Below, piece by piece: positions 27,687 to 37,237 of a DNA stretch of 64,000 bases. The position numbers and the translations under genes were made by a program. Source of the DNA: Alcaligenaceae bacterium (lineage in GTDB: Bacteria; Pseudomonadota; Gammaproteobacteria; Burkholderiales; Burkholderiaceae_B). The stretch covers positions 1 through 64,000 of the forward strand of contig JACCES010000012.1 in NCBI GenBank assembly GCA_013416455.1. The letters run 5' to 3'. The notes beneath the pieces are model-generated. The model did not search any database. It was not told where the DNA came from and saw only the letters and a program-made list of their open reading frames with translations. Every line of letters begins with the position of its first letter. Position 1 is the first letter of the stretch.

Positions 27687-30032
27687 TCATGCGGGGTGGC
27701 GGCGGGCGTCGGCATGCGCCGGGAGCCCGGAAAGATCGCGCGGGAAATCGTCCACGGCGATCACGCGGTCGCGCAGCGTGTTGCGCCGTTGCACCAGCGC
27801 GTATTCTTCCGCGGTGATGCCGCCGGCGGCGTAGACGGCGTCCGCAATGTCGCGCACATTGGCGATGGGGTTGCCTGCCAGGCGATCGGATTTCTGGAAT
27901 TTCCGGATCTTCTTCTCGACCGGTTCGGCGGCCAGCGTTGCGTGCAACGCGGCTTCGATCGCTCCCACCGGGTCTTGCTCGTCGGCGGGCACATGGCAGT
28001 TCAGAGTCAGGCGGTCTCTTGGCTGGCCCGGTCGCACCAGCGACCTGGCCACGCGCTCGCCGAGGGCGTCCGACGGGGGCGCGCACCAGCGCCCCAGCGG
28101 CAGGGTGAGAAAACGCAGCACGATGGACAGGCCCCGGTTGGGGAAATTGCGCAATACACCGTCGAGCGCCTGTTCCGCCCGGTACAGGGCATCCTGGACG
28201 GCCCAGCGGGCGACATCGGCGTCTTCCGGCTGGCGGCCCTGATCATCGTAGCGTTTGAGCACGGCCGAGGCCATGTACAGCTGGGACAGCATGTCTCCCA
28301 GACGGGCGGACAAGCTTTCGCGGAACTTCAAAGAGCCGCCCAGCGTCAGCATGGCGGCGTCCGCGGTGAGCGCGAAGGCGGCGCTGTATCGGGTCAGGCG
28401 GCGGTAATACGGCCGCATGGAGGGTGCCACGTTCGCCTCGACCCTGGCCAGGATGGAACCGCTCAGGCCGTGCCAGAATGTGCGCAGGGCATTGAAGCTG
28501 GTATGGCGCGCGTGGCTCCAGAAGGCCTTGTCGAACGCCTGCATGCCTTTTTCGTGGTCGGGATCGCGCACGGCTTCCAGTTCCGCGAGCAGATAGGGGT
28601 GGCAGCGGATGGCCCCCTGGCCGAATATGATGAGGCTGCGGGTGAGAATGTTCGCCCCTTCGACCGTGATGCCCACCGGCAGCTGCTGGTAGGCCCGGCC
28701 CAGGAAGTTCGAGGGCCCCAGGCAGATGCCCTTGCCGCCGATGATGTCCATGCCGTCGTTCACCACGGCCCGGCCACGCTCCGTCAGATGGTATTTGACG
28801 ATGGCTGATACGACAGACGGCTTTTCCCCGATGTCCACCCCATGCGCCGTCATGGCGCGTGCGGCATCCATGGCGTAGAGATGGCCGCCCATGCGGGCAA
28901 GCACTTCCTGTACGCCTTCGAACTTTGCGATCGGCGTGTTGAATTGACTGCGCACCGTGCAGTAGGCGCCCACCGTCCTGACCGCCAGGGCCGCCATGCC
29001 GCAGAAAGAGGCCGGCAGCGAGATCGAGCGGCCGGTGGCCAGGCATTCCATGAGCATGCGCCAGCCATGGCCGGCCATTTCCACGCCGCCGATGATGAAA
29101 TCCAGCGGCATGAAGACGTCCTCGCCGCGGGTCGGCCCATTCATGAACATGGCGTCCAGCGGCAGGTGTCGCCTGCCGATCTCGACGCCCGGATGATCGG
29201 CGGGAACCAGGGCGCAGGTGATGCCGATTTCGGGCTTGTCGCCCAGCAGGCCGTCGGGGTCGTAGAGCCGGAAGGCCAGCCCCAGCAGGGTGCACACCGG
29301 CGCCAGCGTGATGTAGCGCTTGTCCCAGGTAACACGCATGCCCAGGACTTCTTCGCCGTTCCACATGCCTTTGCACACGATACCGTGGTCGGGAATGGCG
29401 GCGGCATCGGAGCCGGCCCAGGGACTGGTCAGCGCGAAGGCGGGGATCTCTTCGCCGCTGGCCAGGCGCGGCAGGTAGCGTTGTTTCTGTGCGTCCGTGC
29501 CGTAGTTGAGCAGAAGCTCGGCCGGCCCGAGCGAATTGGGCACCATCACGGTCACGGACAGGGCCGAGTTGCGCGTGGAGAGCTTGCGCACCACTTCGGA
29601 ATGCGCCAGCGCCGAATAGCCCTTGCCGCCGAACTCTCTGGGGATGATCAGGCCCAGGAAGCCTTTTTCCCTGATGTATTGCCAAGCTTCCGGGGGCATG
29701 TCGTAGTGTTGCGTGGTGATGCGCCAGTCATCCATCATGGCGCACACCGTTTCCACTTCGTTGTCCAGGAAGGCCTGTTCTTCAGATGTGAGGGCCGGCC
29801 GGCCATATGACTGCAGCACGTTCCATTGCGGCTTGCCGCTGAACAGCTGGCCTTCCCACCACACCGTTCCGGCGTCCAGGGCGTCCTGTTCGGTGTCGGA
29901 AAGGCCCGGCACGACGCGGCGGTACGCGGCAAAGATGCGCCGCGTCAGATACTTCTGCCGCCAGGGTTCGTTGGCAAGAATCAACCCGGTTCCGACGATG
30001 AGGATGAGCAGCAGTGTGATGATGATATACAT
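27687..30032 (-). CDS. fadE: FadE-type acyl-CoA dehydrogenase
   Basis: 781 aa from the ATG at 30032 with AGGATAG upstream. Residues of about 2-20 form a membrane anchor (YIIITLLLILIVGTGLILA), as in E. coli FadE (814 aa). The flavin-dependent dehydrogenase core follows (GFLGLIIPREFGGKGYSALA, FALTSPWAGSDAAAIPDHG, DIIGGKGICLGPSNFLGRAY, GITVEGANILTRSLIIFGQG), then the FadE-specific C-terminal region. It catalyses the first step of beta-oxidation at the inner membrane. 30 bp before the thiolase gene. Confidence 0.94.
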   Translation of the reverse strand: MYIIITLLLILIVGTGLILANEPWRQKYLTRRIFAAYRRVVPGLSDTEQDALDAGTVWWEGQLFSGKPQWNVLQSYGRPALTSEEQAFLDNEVETVCAMMDDWRITTQHYDMPPEAWQYIREKGFLGLIIPREFGGKGYSALAHSEVVRKLSTRNSALSVTVMVPNSLGPAELLLNYGTDAQKQRYLPRLASGEEIPAFALTSPWAGSDAAAIPDHGIVCKGMWNGEEVLGMRVTWDKRYITLAPVCTLLGLAFRLYDPDGLLGDKPEIGITCALVPADHPGVEIGRRHLPLDAMFMNGPTRGEDVFMPLDFIIGGVEMAGHGWRMLMECLATGRSISLPASFCGMAALAVRTVGAYCTVRSQFNTPIAKFEGVQEVLARMGGHLYAMDAARAMTAHGVDIGEKPSVVSAIVKYHLTERGRAVVNDGMDIIGGKGICLGPSNFLGRAYQQLPVGITVEGANILTRSLIIFGQGAIRCHPYLLAELEAVRDPDHEKGMQAFDKAFWSHARHTSFNALRTFWHGLSGSILARVEANVAPSMRPYYRRLTRYSAAFALTADAAMLTLGGSLKFRESLSARLGDMLSQLYMASAVLKRYDDQGRQPEDADVARWAVQDALYRAEQALDGVLRNFPNRGLSIVLRFLTLPLGRWCAPPSDALGERVARSLVRPGQPRDRLTLNCHVPADEQDPVGAIEAALHATLAAEPVEKKIRKFQKSDRLAGNPIANVRDIADAVYAAGGITAEEYALVQRRNTLRDRVIAVDDFPRDLSGLPAHADARRHPA

Positions 30033-30192
30033 AGTGTCTATCCTGGTCGTTGAGGCCGGGTGCCCCGGCCAGCCGGTGCACAGCAAGCGGCAGGCCATTC
30101 ATGCCCGGCCCCGTGTGCGCGGGCGGGCATGAGGCCGCGGTTTCAACCTTCGGCGCGGGCCGTGCCGGGCGGGCCCGCGCGTCGTTCCGGCC

Positions 30193-31620
30193 TCAGATGG
30201 CGGTGACGAACTTGGTGACGAGATAGCCGTCGAAGGTTTCGCTGCCGCCTTCGCTGCCGATGCCGCTGTCCTTCACGCCGCCGAAGGGGGTTTCGGGCAG
30301 GGCGCTGCCGAAGTGATTGATGTTCACCTGGCCGGCTTCCAGCGCCCGCGCCACGCGGTTGGCGGTCTGCAGCGACGACGTGAACACATACGAAGCCAGG
30401 CCGTAGGGCAGTGAATTGGCCTGGCGGATGGCCTGTTCAGGGTCGCTGAACGGCACCACCGGCGCAAGCGGGCCGAAGGGTTCTTCCGTCATGACCATGG
30501 AATCTTCCGGAATCTCGGTGATCACCGTGGGCGGGAAGAAGTTGCCTTTGCGATCCAGCGGCTCGCCGCCGAGCAGCAGCTTGCCGCCCCGTGCCAGAGA
30601 GTCTTCCACGAAACGGCTCATGGTCGGGACGCGGCGCTCGTGGGCCAGGGGGCCCATGTCGGTATCGGTTTCCAGGCCGTCGCCCACCTTGATGTCGCGC
30701 AGCGTCTGCACGAAGGTTTCCAGGAAGGAGGCATAGACCTTGTCCTGCACGTAGAACCGCGTGGGGGAAATGCAGACCTGCCCGGCGTTGCGCACTTTGA
30801 AGCGGGCCAGCTGCGTGGCGGCCTTTTCGACATTGGCGTCGTCGAAGACGATGACCGGCGAATGGCCGCCCAGCTCCATGGTGATGCGCTTCATGTGTGC
30901 GCCGGCCAGTGCGGCGAGCTGCTTGCCCACCGGCACCGAACCCGTGAATGACACTTTGCGCACGATGGGCGAGCGGATCAGGTAGTCGGAGACTTCGGCC
31001 GGCACCCCCCACACGATATTGAGCACGCCCGGAGGCAGGCCGGCATCGTGGAACATGCGGGCGATCGCGATCACCGCGCTGGGCGAATCTTCGGGCCCTT
31101 TCAGGATGATGGTGCAACCGGCGCCGATGGCCGCGCAGACCTTGCGGATGGCCTGATTGAAAGGGAAGTTCCAGGGCGTGAACGCCGCGCACACGCCGAC
31201 GGGCTCGCGCACCACATACTGGTGGACTTCCGGCCTGCGCCCGGCTATGACGCGGCCGTAGATCCGGCGGCATTCTTCAGCGTGCCAGTCGGCATGGTCG
31301 GCGCAGGTGGTGATTTCGGCCACCGATTCGGCCAATGGCTTGCCCTGGTCGAGCGTGACGTTGCGGCCGATTTCCCGGGCGCGCTCGCGGCTTAGCTGCG
31401 CCACCCGGCGCAGGATTTCCGAGCGCTGCAGGGGCGAGCTGTCGCGCCAGGTCTCGAAGGCGCGCGCGGCGGCGCTCAGCGCCCGGTCCAGGTCGGCCCG
31501 GCTGGCATGCGGCAGCTGGCCCAGAACTTCATGCGTGGCGGGGTTGACGATGTCCTGGGTCTTGCGGCCTTCGCCGCTCAGGAATTCACCGTCGATATAG
31601 AGGGTTGGAGTCTCGTACAT
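30193..31620 (-). CDS. NAD(P)-dependent aldehyde dehydrogenase, succinate-semialdehyde type
   Basis: 475 aa. Catalytic residues visible: Asn in FTPWNFPFNQAIRKV, Glu in MELGGHSPVIVF and the cysteine in NAGQVCISPTRFY. The overall pattern (KPLAESVAEI, FGPLAPVVPF, PETPFGGVKDSGIGSEGG) is closest to GabD-like enzymes, but medium- or long-chain aldehydes are also possible given the fad neighbours. It diverges from the adhesion gene cluster; a 373-bp regulatory region separates them. Confidence 0.88.
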   Translation of the reverse strand: MYETPTLYIDGEFLSGEGRKTQDIVNPATHEVLGQLPHASRADLDRALSAAARAFETWRDSSPLQRSEILRRVAQLSRERAREIGRNVTLDQGKPLAESVAEITTCADHADWHAEECRRIYGRVIAGRRPEVHQYVVREPVGVCAAFTPWNFPFNQAIRKVCAAIGAGCTIILKGPEDSPSAVIAIARMFHDAGLPPGVLNIVWGVPAEVSDYLIRSPIVRKVSFTGSVPVGKQLAALAGAHMKRITMELGGHSPVIVFDDANVEKAATQLARFKVRNAGQVCISPTRFYVQDKVYASFLETFVQTLRDIKVGDGLETDTDMGPLAHERRVPTMSRFVEDSLARGGKLLLGGEPLDRKGNFFPPTVITEIPEDSMVMTEEPFGPLAPVVPFSDPEQAIRQANSLPYGLASYVFTSSLQTANRVARALEAGQVNINHFGSALPETPFGGVKDSGIGSEGGSETFDGYLVTKFVTAI

Positions 31621-31712
31621 GGCGTTTCTTTCAGAAAGGGCGGAAGGAACTGGGAATGCGCTGGCGCTTCGGGCGCCCTTCGATGCTTATAGCATGGCGT
31701 GGCGATCCGGCG

Positions 31713-31742
31713 TTGTCATCCCAAAAAGGGGGGGCTGGTAAT
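31713..31742 (+). promoter_or_regulatory. Weak candidate promoter of the secretion operon
   Basis: TTGTCA, 18-bp spacer, GGTAAT, pointing to the TolC-like gene about 250 bp downstream. The remaining gap 31743-31993 is AT-rich at first, then GC-rich with a small hairpin (tacggg…ccccgta near 31854-31872). I see no gene or riboswitch I can name in it. Confidence 0.3.
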
Positions 31743-31764
31743 GAAACGTAAAATTTAAATTATG

Positions 31765-31780
31765 CAATTTCTCGAAATTG
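31765..31780. promoter_or_regulatory. Perfect 16-bp palindrome, possible operator
   Basis: CAATTTCTCGAAATTG, two 7-bp arms around TC, in the divergent region between the aldehyde dehydrogenase and the TolC-like gene. A possible -10 box (TACATT) begins about 15 bp downstream, so the palindrome would overlap a -35 position. The binding protein is unknown; it does not match the motif shared by the luxR and adhesin promoters. Confidence 0.45.
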
Positions 31781-31993
31781 TCGTGGTTTTTTGATACATT
31801 CCCCCTGGAACTTCAAGGAGAAGTTTCTCAGACGCAGGGTCATGCTCCAAGAATACGGGCCGGAACCCCGTAGCTCCGCCCTGCCGAGGTTTGTTTCCTG
31901 GCTTTTATGTCCAAATTCCTTCTTGCGGCTTACCGCTGTGTGGGCCAGAAGCGACACGAATCCACTTCTTTTTCTTTAAATAAACGCGCGCTG

Positions 31994-33454
31994 ATGCAAT
32001 TAAAGATCGTCGTGGCGACGCTGCCCATAGTGCTGTTCGGCTCCGGGCCCATGGCCCATGCGCAACAGAGCCGTAGTCTCCCCGAGTCCATGGAAAAATC
32101 AGTGCTGTCGCATCCGGAAGTGCAGGCGCGCTATCACGATTTCCTTTCCACGCTCGAAGGAAAGAATATTGAACGCGGCGGGTTGCGCCCGCAGGTCTCG
32201 GTAGAAGCCTGGTCAGGGCGGGAATGGCGCACCGGCGGTTCGACCGACCCGTCGACCAACTGGTCGCGCAATGGCTATAGCCTTCAGCTGCGTCAATTGC
32301 TATTCGATGGCTTTTCAACCCTCAACACCGTGCGGCAGCACGGGCTCGAGAAGCTGTCCGCCTATTTCACCCTGCTGCATACCGTCGACTCGCTGGCGCT
32401 CGAAGCGGCGTTCGCCCATCTGGACGTGCTGAGATACCGCGAGCTGGAGCGGTTGGCCCGTGAAAACTATCAGGCTCACCTCGATACTCATGCGCAGATC
32501 ACTGAGCGGCAGGAATCGGGCGTGGGACGAGGGGTCGATTTATCGCAGTCGACAGGCCGTCTGGCCTTGGCGCAGGCTAATCTGATGACGGAATCGGGAA
32601 ATCTGAATGACGTCAGCCAGCGCTATCAGCGTCTGGTGGGCGATCTGCCGCCGCCCGTTTTGCTTGATGCGCCTGCAGTGGATGACTGGTTGCCCAAGAA
32701 GCCTGACAGATTCATCGATGAACTGCGCAGCAATCCTGAGCTGCTGGCGAAGCAGGCGCTGGTGCAGGCGGGCGCAGCGACCGTGGATGCGGCCAAAGGC
32801 AACCATAGCCCTACGCTCGAATTGCGCGCCTCGTCCGGGAAGGATCACTCCCAGCCCGGCCTGCCTTACCGCGATGCGCATAGCAGCAACGTCCAGCTGG
32901 TGCTGTCCTACAACCTGTATCGGGGCGGTGCCGACCAGGCGCGGGTGCGCCAGACCATGGCTCAGCAGTATGCCGCCCGCGACGTTCGTGATTACACCTG
33001 TCGCAACATACAGCAGGAACTGTCCATCGCGTGGAACAATATCATCAAGTTGCGCGAGCAGTTTCCCTATCTCGAACAGCACGTCGAGGCCACCACCCGG
33101 GTGCGGACCGCCTATCAGCAACAATTCCAGATCGGTGAGCGCTCGCTGCTCGATGTGCTTGACACTGAGAACGAATTGTTCGATGCAAGACGGGCGCTGG
33201 CCAACGCTCAGATCGAGTTGCGCCGGGAAGAGTTCCGCTGGCTGATGCGTTCGCACCGGCTCTTGCAAGCGGTGTCGCTTTCCCAGCCTTACGACAAGCT
33301 CCCGGAAGAAGCGGCGCAATTGCATTTTCCCGAAGAGGTGGCTCAGGCCTGTGCCACGGCGCTGCCTGATACGACGCGTTTGTTGCCCGTCGATGTGCAG
33401 TATCGCGATGGCCTGCAGCCGCCGGTGCTGGCGCCCGCCAGAGATTCCCGATGA
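31994..33454 (+). CDS. TolC-family outer membrane protein of the type I secretion system (LapE-like)
   Basis: 486 aa from the ATG at 31994, chosen because it gives a signal peptide (MQLKIVVATLPIVLFGSGPM to AHA before QQS); an in-frame ATG at 31907 would add 29 residues. TolC-type repeats of long helices are visible (the first with PESMEKSVLSHPEVQARYHD, the second with QFQIGERSLLDVLDTENELF). The product forms the trimeric outer-membrane channel that joins the ABC ATPase and adaptor encoded downstream. Overlaps the next gene by 4 bp. Confidence 0.9.
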   Translation: MQLKIVVATLPIVLFGSGPMAHAQQSRSLPESMEKSVLSHPEVQARYHDFLSTLEGKNIERGGLRPQVSVEAWSGREWRTGGSTDPSTNWSRNGYSLQLRQLLFDGFSTLNTVRQHGLEKLSAYFTLLHTVDSLALEAAFAHLDVLRYRELERLARENYQAHLDTHAQITERQESGVGRGVDLSQSTGRLALAQANLMTESGNLNDVSQRYQRLVGDLPPPVLLDAPAVDDWLPKKPDRFIDELRSNPELLAKQALVQAGAATVDAAKGNHSPTLELRASSGKDHSQPGLPYRDAHSSNVQLVLSYNLYRGGADQARVRQTMAQQYAARDVRDYTCRNIQQELSIAWNNIIKLREQFPYLEQHVEATTRVRTAYQQQFQIGERSLLDVLDTENELFDARRALANAQIELRREEFRWLMRSHRLLQAVSLSQPYDKLPEEAAQLHFPEEVAQACATALPDTTRLLPVDVQYRDGLQPPVLAPARDSR

Positions 33455-33690
33455 CGAGGAATACGGAGTCGAGTGGGCCGTCGCCCAGCGCGGAGGACGA
33501 CTTCAGCCGGATGGACACCGAGTTCATTCGGGTGCTGGAAGACCTGATCGATGTGCTGGTGGCCAAGGGCGTGATCAATCTGACGGATCTCCCGCCTCAG
33601 GCTCTGGAGAAGCTGAGCCTGCGACGTAATGCCCGCCGCAGGCTGCGCAATGCTCTCGATCTCATCCAGGACGAAGATGACGTCATATGA
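33451..33690 (+). CDS. Small acidic/basic protein of the secretion operon, unknown function
   Basis: 79 aa; its ATG overlaps the preceding stop and its TGA overlaps the next ATG, so it is clearly translated as part of the operon. The core (MDTEFIRVLEDLIDVLVAKG, then INLTDLPPQALEKLSLRR) is a helical segment of a kind found in short pseudomonad proteins often mislabelled tryptophan synthase beta-like. No signal peptide or membrane segment, hence cytosolic. A chaperone or regulator for the giant substrate is conceivable but not shown. Confidence 0.8.
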   Translation: MTRNTESSGPSPSAEDDFSRMDTEFIRVLEDLIDVLVAKGVINLTDLPPQALEKLSLRRNARRRLRNALDLIQDEDDVI

Positions 33691-35831
33691 TGGACACCAT
33701 CCCTCCGCATCTCATTCACGATGACAGTCTTCTTGGCTGTCTCGTTGCTCTGACGGAGCATTTCGGCCATCCCCATTCCGCCCAGGCGCTTTCGAGCGGC
33801 CTGCCGCTGAAAGACAACCGCTTGACGCTCAAGCTCTTTCCCAGGGCGGCGGCGAGGGCGAATTGTTCGGCCAGGCTGTTGCGCACTGCCTTGTCGGATG
33901 TGCAGCCGGCCCTGTTGCCGGCCATTCTGTTGCTGCACGGCGAGAAGGCCTGCCTGCTGCTTGAGATCCGTGAAAACAGCTACGTCGTCCAGTACCCGGA
34001 AGTCGATAGTCCGATCGAGGTGCCCGCTGCCGACCTGAGGGCCCGGCATACCGGCTTGATCTATTTTGTGAAGCCCTTGTTCCGTTTCGAGCCGCGGTCG
34101 CGGGGCGGCGTTTCGGAATCTTCCAGGCATTGGTTCTGGGCGGCCATGCTGCGGAATCGCGGCTTGTACCGCGATGCCATGGTAGCCAGCGTGCTGGTGA
34201 ACATGTTCGCCCTGGCCATGCCGCTGTTCACGCTGAACGTGTATGACCGTGTGCTGCCGAACAACGCCGTCGAGACATTGTGGGTGCTGGTGGCGGGTAT
34301 CGTTCTCGTGGTGTTTTTCAATCTGCTGCTGTCCACGGCGCGCGCGTATGTGCTGGACACGGCAAGCAAGAAAGTCGACGTCCGGTTATCCGCGCAGATC
34401 ATGGAGCGGGTGCTCGATATCCGCATGGAAAGCCGGCCGCCTTCAGTGGGGTCTTTTGCGGCCAACTTGCGATCTTTCGAGACGGTTCGTGATTTCATCG
34501 CCTCCGCCAGCTTGGCCGCCGTGGTGGATTTGCCGTTCGTGCTCCTTTTCCTGGGCGTGCTGGCCTGGATTTCCCCCTTGATGCTGATTCCGCCGCTGGT
34601 GGCCATCGTGGTGGTACTGGTCGTATCGTTCGTGGCCCAGGCCCGCATCGGCGCGCTGGTGGCGGAAAGCTTCCAGGCAACTGCCCAGCGCAACGCCAAT
34701 CTGATTGAGTCGTTATCGGGCCTTGACACCGTCAAGGCGCTCAATGCGCAAAGCGAAATGCAGCGCCGCTGGGAAAGCTCCACCGAGTTCCTGGCGCGGA
34801 TGAATGCGCGCATCAAGCATATTTCCAGCGTGACGGTTGGCCTGGTGCGGACCGCTCAGCAACTGGTCACCATCAGCGTGGTGGTGATTGGCGCCTATCT
34901 CGTTCAGGATGCCGCCATTTCCCTTGGCGGCATCATTGCGGCCTCGATGATTGCCGGCCGCTGTCTGGCGCCGCTTGGTCAGGTGGCGGGGCTGCTCATG
35001 CAGTACCAGAACGCCCGCGCTTCGCTGGGGGCCATCGACAATTGCATGAAGGCGCCGGTGGAGCGCCCCGCCGAGCGGCATTTCGTGCCTCGCCCCTTCC
35101 TCAAAGGCGAGGTCGAGCTGCGCAACGTTTCGTTTTCCTACCCCGGGGCGGCGCAGCCGGCGCTGAACCGGGTGAACCTGCATATTCGTGCGGGTGAAAA
35201 GGTGGGCATTCTGGGGCGTATCGGGTCAGGCAAGTCGACGCTGGAGAAGCTGATACTGGGTCTGTACCAGCCTTCGTCGGGTGCGGTGCTGGTGGACGGT
35301 ATCGACATTCAGCAGATCGACCCGGCGGACTTGCGCCGTTCCATCGGATATGTGTCCCAGGATCCGGTGCTGTTCTACGGAACTTTGAAGCAGAACCTGA
35401 CCATGGGCGCTCCTTTTGTCGACGACCGCCATATGCTGGATGCGGCCCGCATCGCGGGGATCGAAGAGTTCGCGGCGCGCCAGCCGGACGGTTACGACAT
35501 GATGATCGGCGAGCGCGGGGAATCCCTGTCGGGCGGACAGCGGCAATCCATTGCGATAGGCCGCGCGCTTATCAACGATCCACCCATATTGCTGCTGGAC
35601 GAACCCAGCAGCAATATGGACAACCAGAGTGAATCTCTGCTGCGCCGCCGTTTGCAGAGGGTGGTCGCCGGCAAGACGCTGATTCTGGTCACGCACCGGA
35701 CCTCGCTGCTGGCGCTTGTGGATCGCCTGATCGTGATCGATGGCGGCCGCATTGTGGCCGATGGCCCCAAGGAACAGGTGGTCGAGGCCTTGCGTGAAGG
35801 GCGCATCGGCAAGGCGGTGGAGGCAGCGTAA
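33687..35831 (+). CDS. Type I secretion ABC transporter ATPase/permease (LapB-like)
   Basis: 714 aa in three parts. Residues of about 1-130 are a C39-peptidase-like domain without the catalytic set (DDSLLGCLVALTEHFG), which in RTX exporters binds the substrate. Residues of about 150-430 contain the membrane domain. The ATPase has Walker A GRIGSGKST, LSGGQRQS and Walker B ILLLDEPSSNMD. It exports the adhesin in one step across both membranes with the TolC-like channel and the HlyD-like adaptor. Starts ATGATG, overlapping the small gene; overlaps the adaptor gene (TAATG). Confidence 0.94.
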   Translation: MMDTIPPHLIHDDSLLGCLVALTEHFGHPHSAQALSSGLPLKDNRLTLKLFPRAAARANCSARLLRTALSDVQPALLPAILLLHGEKACLLLEIRENSYVVQYPEVDSPIEVPAADLRARHTGLIYFVKPLFRFEPRSRGGVSESSRHWFWAAMLRNRGLYRDAMVASVLVNMFALAMPLFTLNVYDRVLPNNAVETLWVLVAGIVLVVFFNLLLSTARAYVLDTASKKVDVRLSAQIMERVLDIRMESRPPSVGSFAANLRSFETVRDFIASASLAAVVDLPFVLLFLGVLAWISPLMLIPPLVAIVVVLVVSFVAQARIGALVAESFQATAQRNANLIESLSGLDTVKALNAQSEMQRRWESSTEFLARMNARIKHISSVTVGLVRTAQQLVTISVVVIGAYLVQDAAISLGGIIAASMIAGRCLAPLGQVAGLLMQYQNARASLGAIDNCMKAPVERPAERHFVPRPFLKGEVELRNVSFSYPGAAQPALNRVNLHIRAGEKVGILGRIGSGKSTLEKLILGLYQPSSGAVLVDGIDIQQIDPADLRRSIGYVSQDPVLFYGTLKQNLTMGAPFVDDRHMLDAARIAGIEEFAARQPDGYDMMIGERGESLSGGQRQSIAIGRALINDPPILLLDEPSSNMDNQSESLLRRRLQRVVAGKTLILVTHRTSLLALVDRLIVIDGGRIVADGPKEQVVEALREGRIGKAVEAA

Positions 35832-37162
35832 TGGAGACGGGGGCACGCAGGCAGATTGCCGTTTCGCGCATAGAGGCAGAATGGAGCGATGCGACCGATG
35901 CCTTGGCCTCGCAGAACGCACGGGGCGCCCGTTCGCTGGTATGGCTGTCTCTGCTGGCCGTTGCTGGCCTGCTGGTATGGGCTTCCCTCGCCTACATTGA
36001 TGAGATCGTGCGTGGCAGCGGCAAGGTCGTGCCTTCCCAGCAGGTACAGGTCGTGCAAAGCATGGATGGCGGCGTCGTGCAAGAGATACTGGTGCGTCCC
36101 GGCGCGGTGGTCGAGGAAGGGGATGTACTGGTGCGCATCGATCCCACACGTTATTCATCTTCCTTGGGCGAGAACCGCGCCGAGCTGATGGGTCTGGAGG
36201 CCAAGGCGGCAAGGCTTCAGGCCCTGGCGGCCGACCAGCCTTTCGAGGTGCCCGAATCCGTGATGCTGGAAGCGCCGCATATTGCCGATATGGAGCGCAG
36301 GCTCTGGATGACCCGCAAGGACGAGCTGGACGCCATCATCAGGCAGGCCGAAGACCAGTTGCGTCAGCGCCAGGAAGAGCTGCGGGAAACCCAGGCCAAC
36401 CGTGATCAGGCGGCCACCAGTTGTGGGCTCACTTCCCGAGAATTGCAAGTGACCCGTCCACTGCTCAAGAGTGGCGCGGTTTCCGAAGTGGACATCCTGA
36501 GACTGCAGCGCGATGTAGCGCGTTATTGCGGGGAGCAGAAGGCTGCCGAAGCGCAGATCGATCGTCTGCACGCCGCCATCGAAGAGGCGCGCAGCAAGCG
36601 GGTCGAAGCCGAACTGAATGTACGCAACGATGCCGCATCGCAACTGGCCGACACACAGACGCGCCTGGCCACGCTGCGCGAAACCCGGGTGGCGCTGGCG
36701 GATCGTGTCAAGTTGGCGGAGGTGCGGTCTCCGGTGCGCGGCACGGTCAGGACGCTTAATACCAACACGGTGGGGGGTGTGGTCCGGCCCGGCGATGAAG
36801 TCCTGGACATCGTGCCGACGGACGACACCTTGTTATTGGAGACTCGGGTGCAACCCAAGGATATCGGTTTTCTGCATCCGGGGCAAAATGCCGAAGTCAA
36901 GTTCACCGCTTACGATTTCACCGTGTACGGTGGGCTGTCGGCTCATGTCGAGCAGATCAGCGCTGACACCATTACCGATGAGAAAGGGGATTCCTACTAC
37001 ATCGTTAAGGTGCGTACGGACACTGCGCATGTCGGGGGCGACATGCCCATCATCCCCGGCATGCTCGCCGATGTGCACATATTGACTGGCAAGCGGACAG
37101 TGATGCAGTTCTTGCTCAAGCCGATCCTGCGGGCGCGTTCCGACGCCTTCACGGAGCGCTGA
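35831..37162 (+). CDS. HlyD-family type I secretion adaptor (LapC-like)
   Basis: 443 aa. One N-terminal membrane helix (SLVWLSLLAVAGLLVWASLA), lipoyl-like halves (VVQSMDGGVVQEILVRPGAVVEEGD and, after the hairpin, RSPVRGTVRTLNTN with GGVVRPGDEVLDIVPTD) and a central coiled coil of about residues 110-290. It links the inner-membrane ATPase to the outer-membrane channel. It is the last gene of the tolC-79aa-ATPase-adaptor operon; a separate promoter follows before luxR. Confidence 0.93.
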   Translation: METGARRQIAVSRIEAEWSDATDALASQNARGARSLVWLSLLAVAGLLVWASLAYIDEIVRGSGKVVPSQQVQVVQSMDGGVVQEILVRPGAVVEEGDVLVRIDPTRYSSSLGENRAELMGLEAKAARLQALAADQPFEVPESVMLEAPHIADMERRLWMTRKDELDAIIRQAEDQLRQRQEELRETQANRDQAATSCGLTSRELQVTRPLLKSGAVSEVDILRLQRDVARYCGEQKAAEAQIDRLHAAIEEARSKRVEAELNVRNDAASQLADTQTRLATLRETRVALADRVKLAEVRSPVRGTVRTLNTNTVGGVVRPGDEVLDIVPTDDTLLLETRVQPKDIGFLHPGQNAEVKFTAYDFTVYGGLSAHVEQISADTITDEKGDSYYIVKVRTDTAHVGGDMPIIPGMLADVHILTGKRTVMQFLLKPILRARSDAFTER

Positions 37163-37182
37163 GAGACGGTATTGTCGCGAGC

Positions 37183-37216
37183 GCCAATGTTTCAAAACGA
37201 AACAAATGGGTAAGAT
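37183..37216 (+). promoter_or_regulatory. Promoter of the luxR-type gene with motif shared with the adhesin promoter
   Basis: GCCAATGTTTCAAAACGAAACA (37183-37204; contains the inverted repeat GTTTC/GAAAC), 6 bp, then -10 TAAGAT (37211-37216). The same 22-mer with two changes lies at 37997-38018 at the same distance from a -10 box. Where a -35 box would be, the shared motif takes its place, as expected for an activator-dependent promoter. Confidence 0.6.
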
Positions 37217-37237
37217 AAGGAAGTACCAGAGGAGTCT

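Noticed and set aside
31791-31979. A 62-codon frame (starts TTG) upstream of the TolC-like gene
   Set aside because: No ribosome-binding site, no recognisable protein and it overlaps the possible upstream start of the channel gene.
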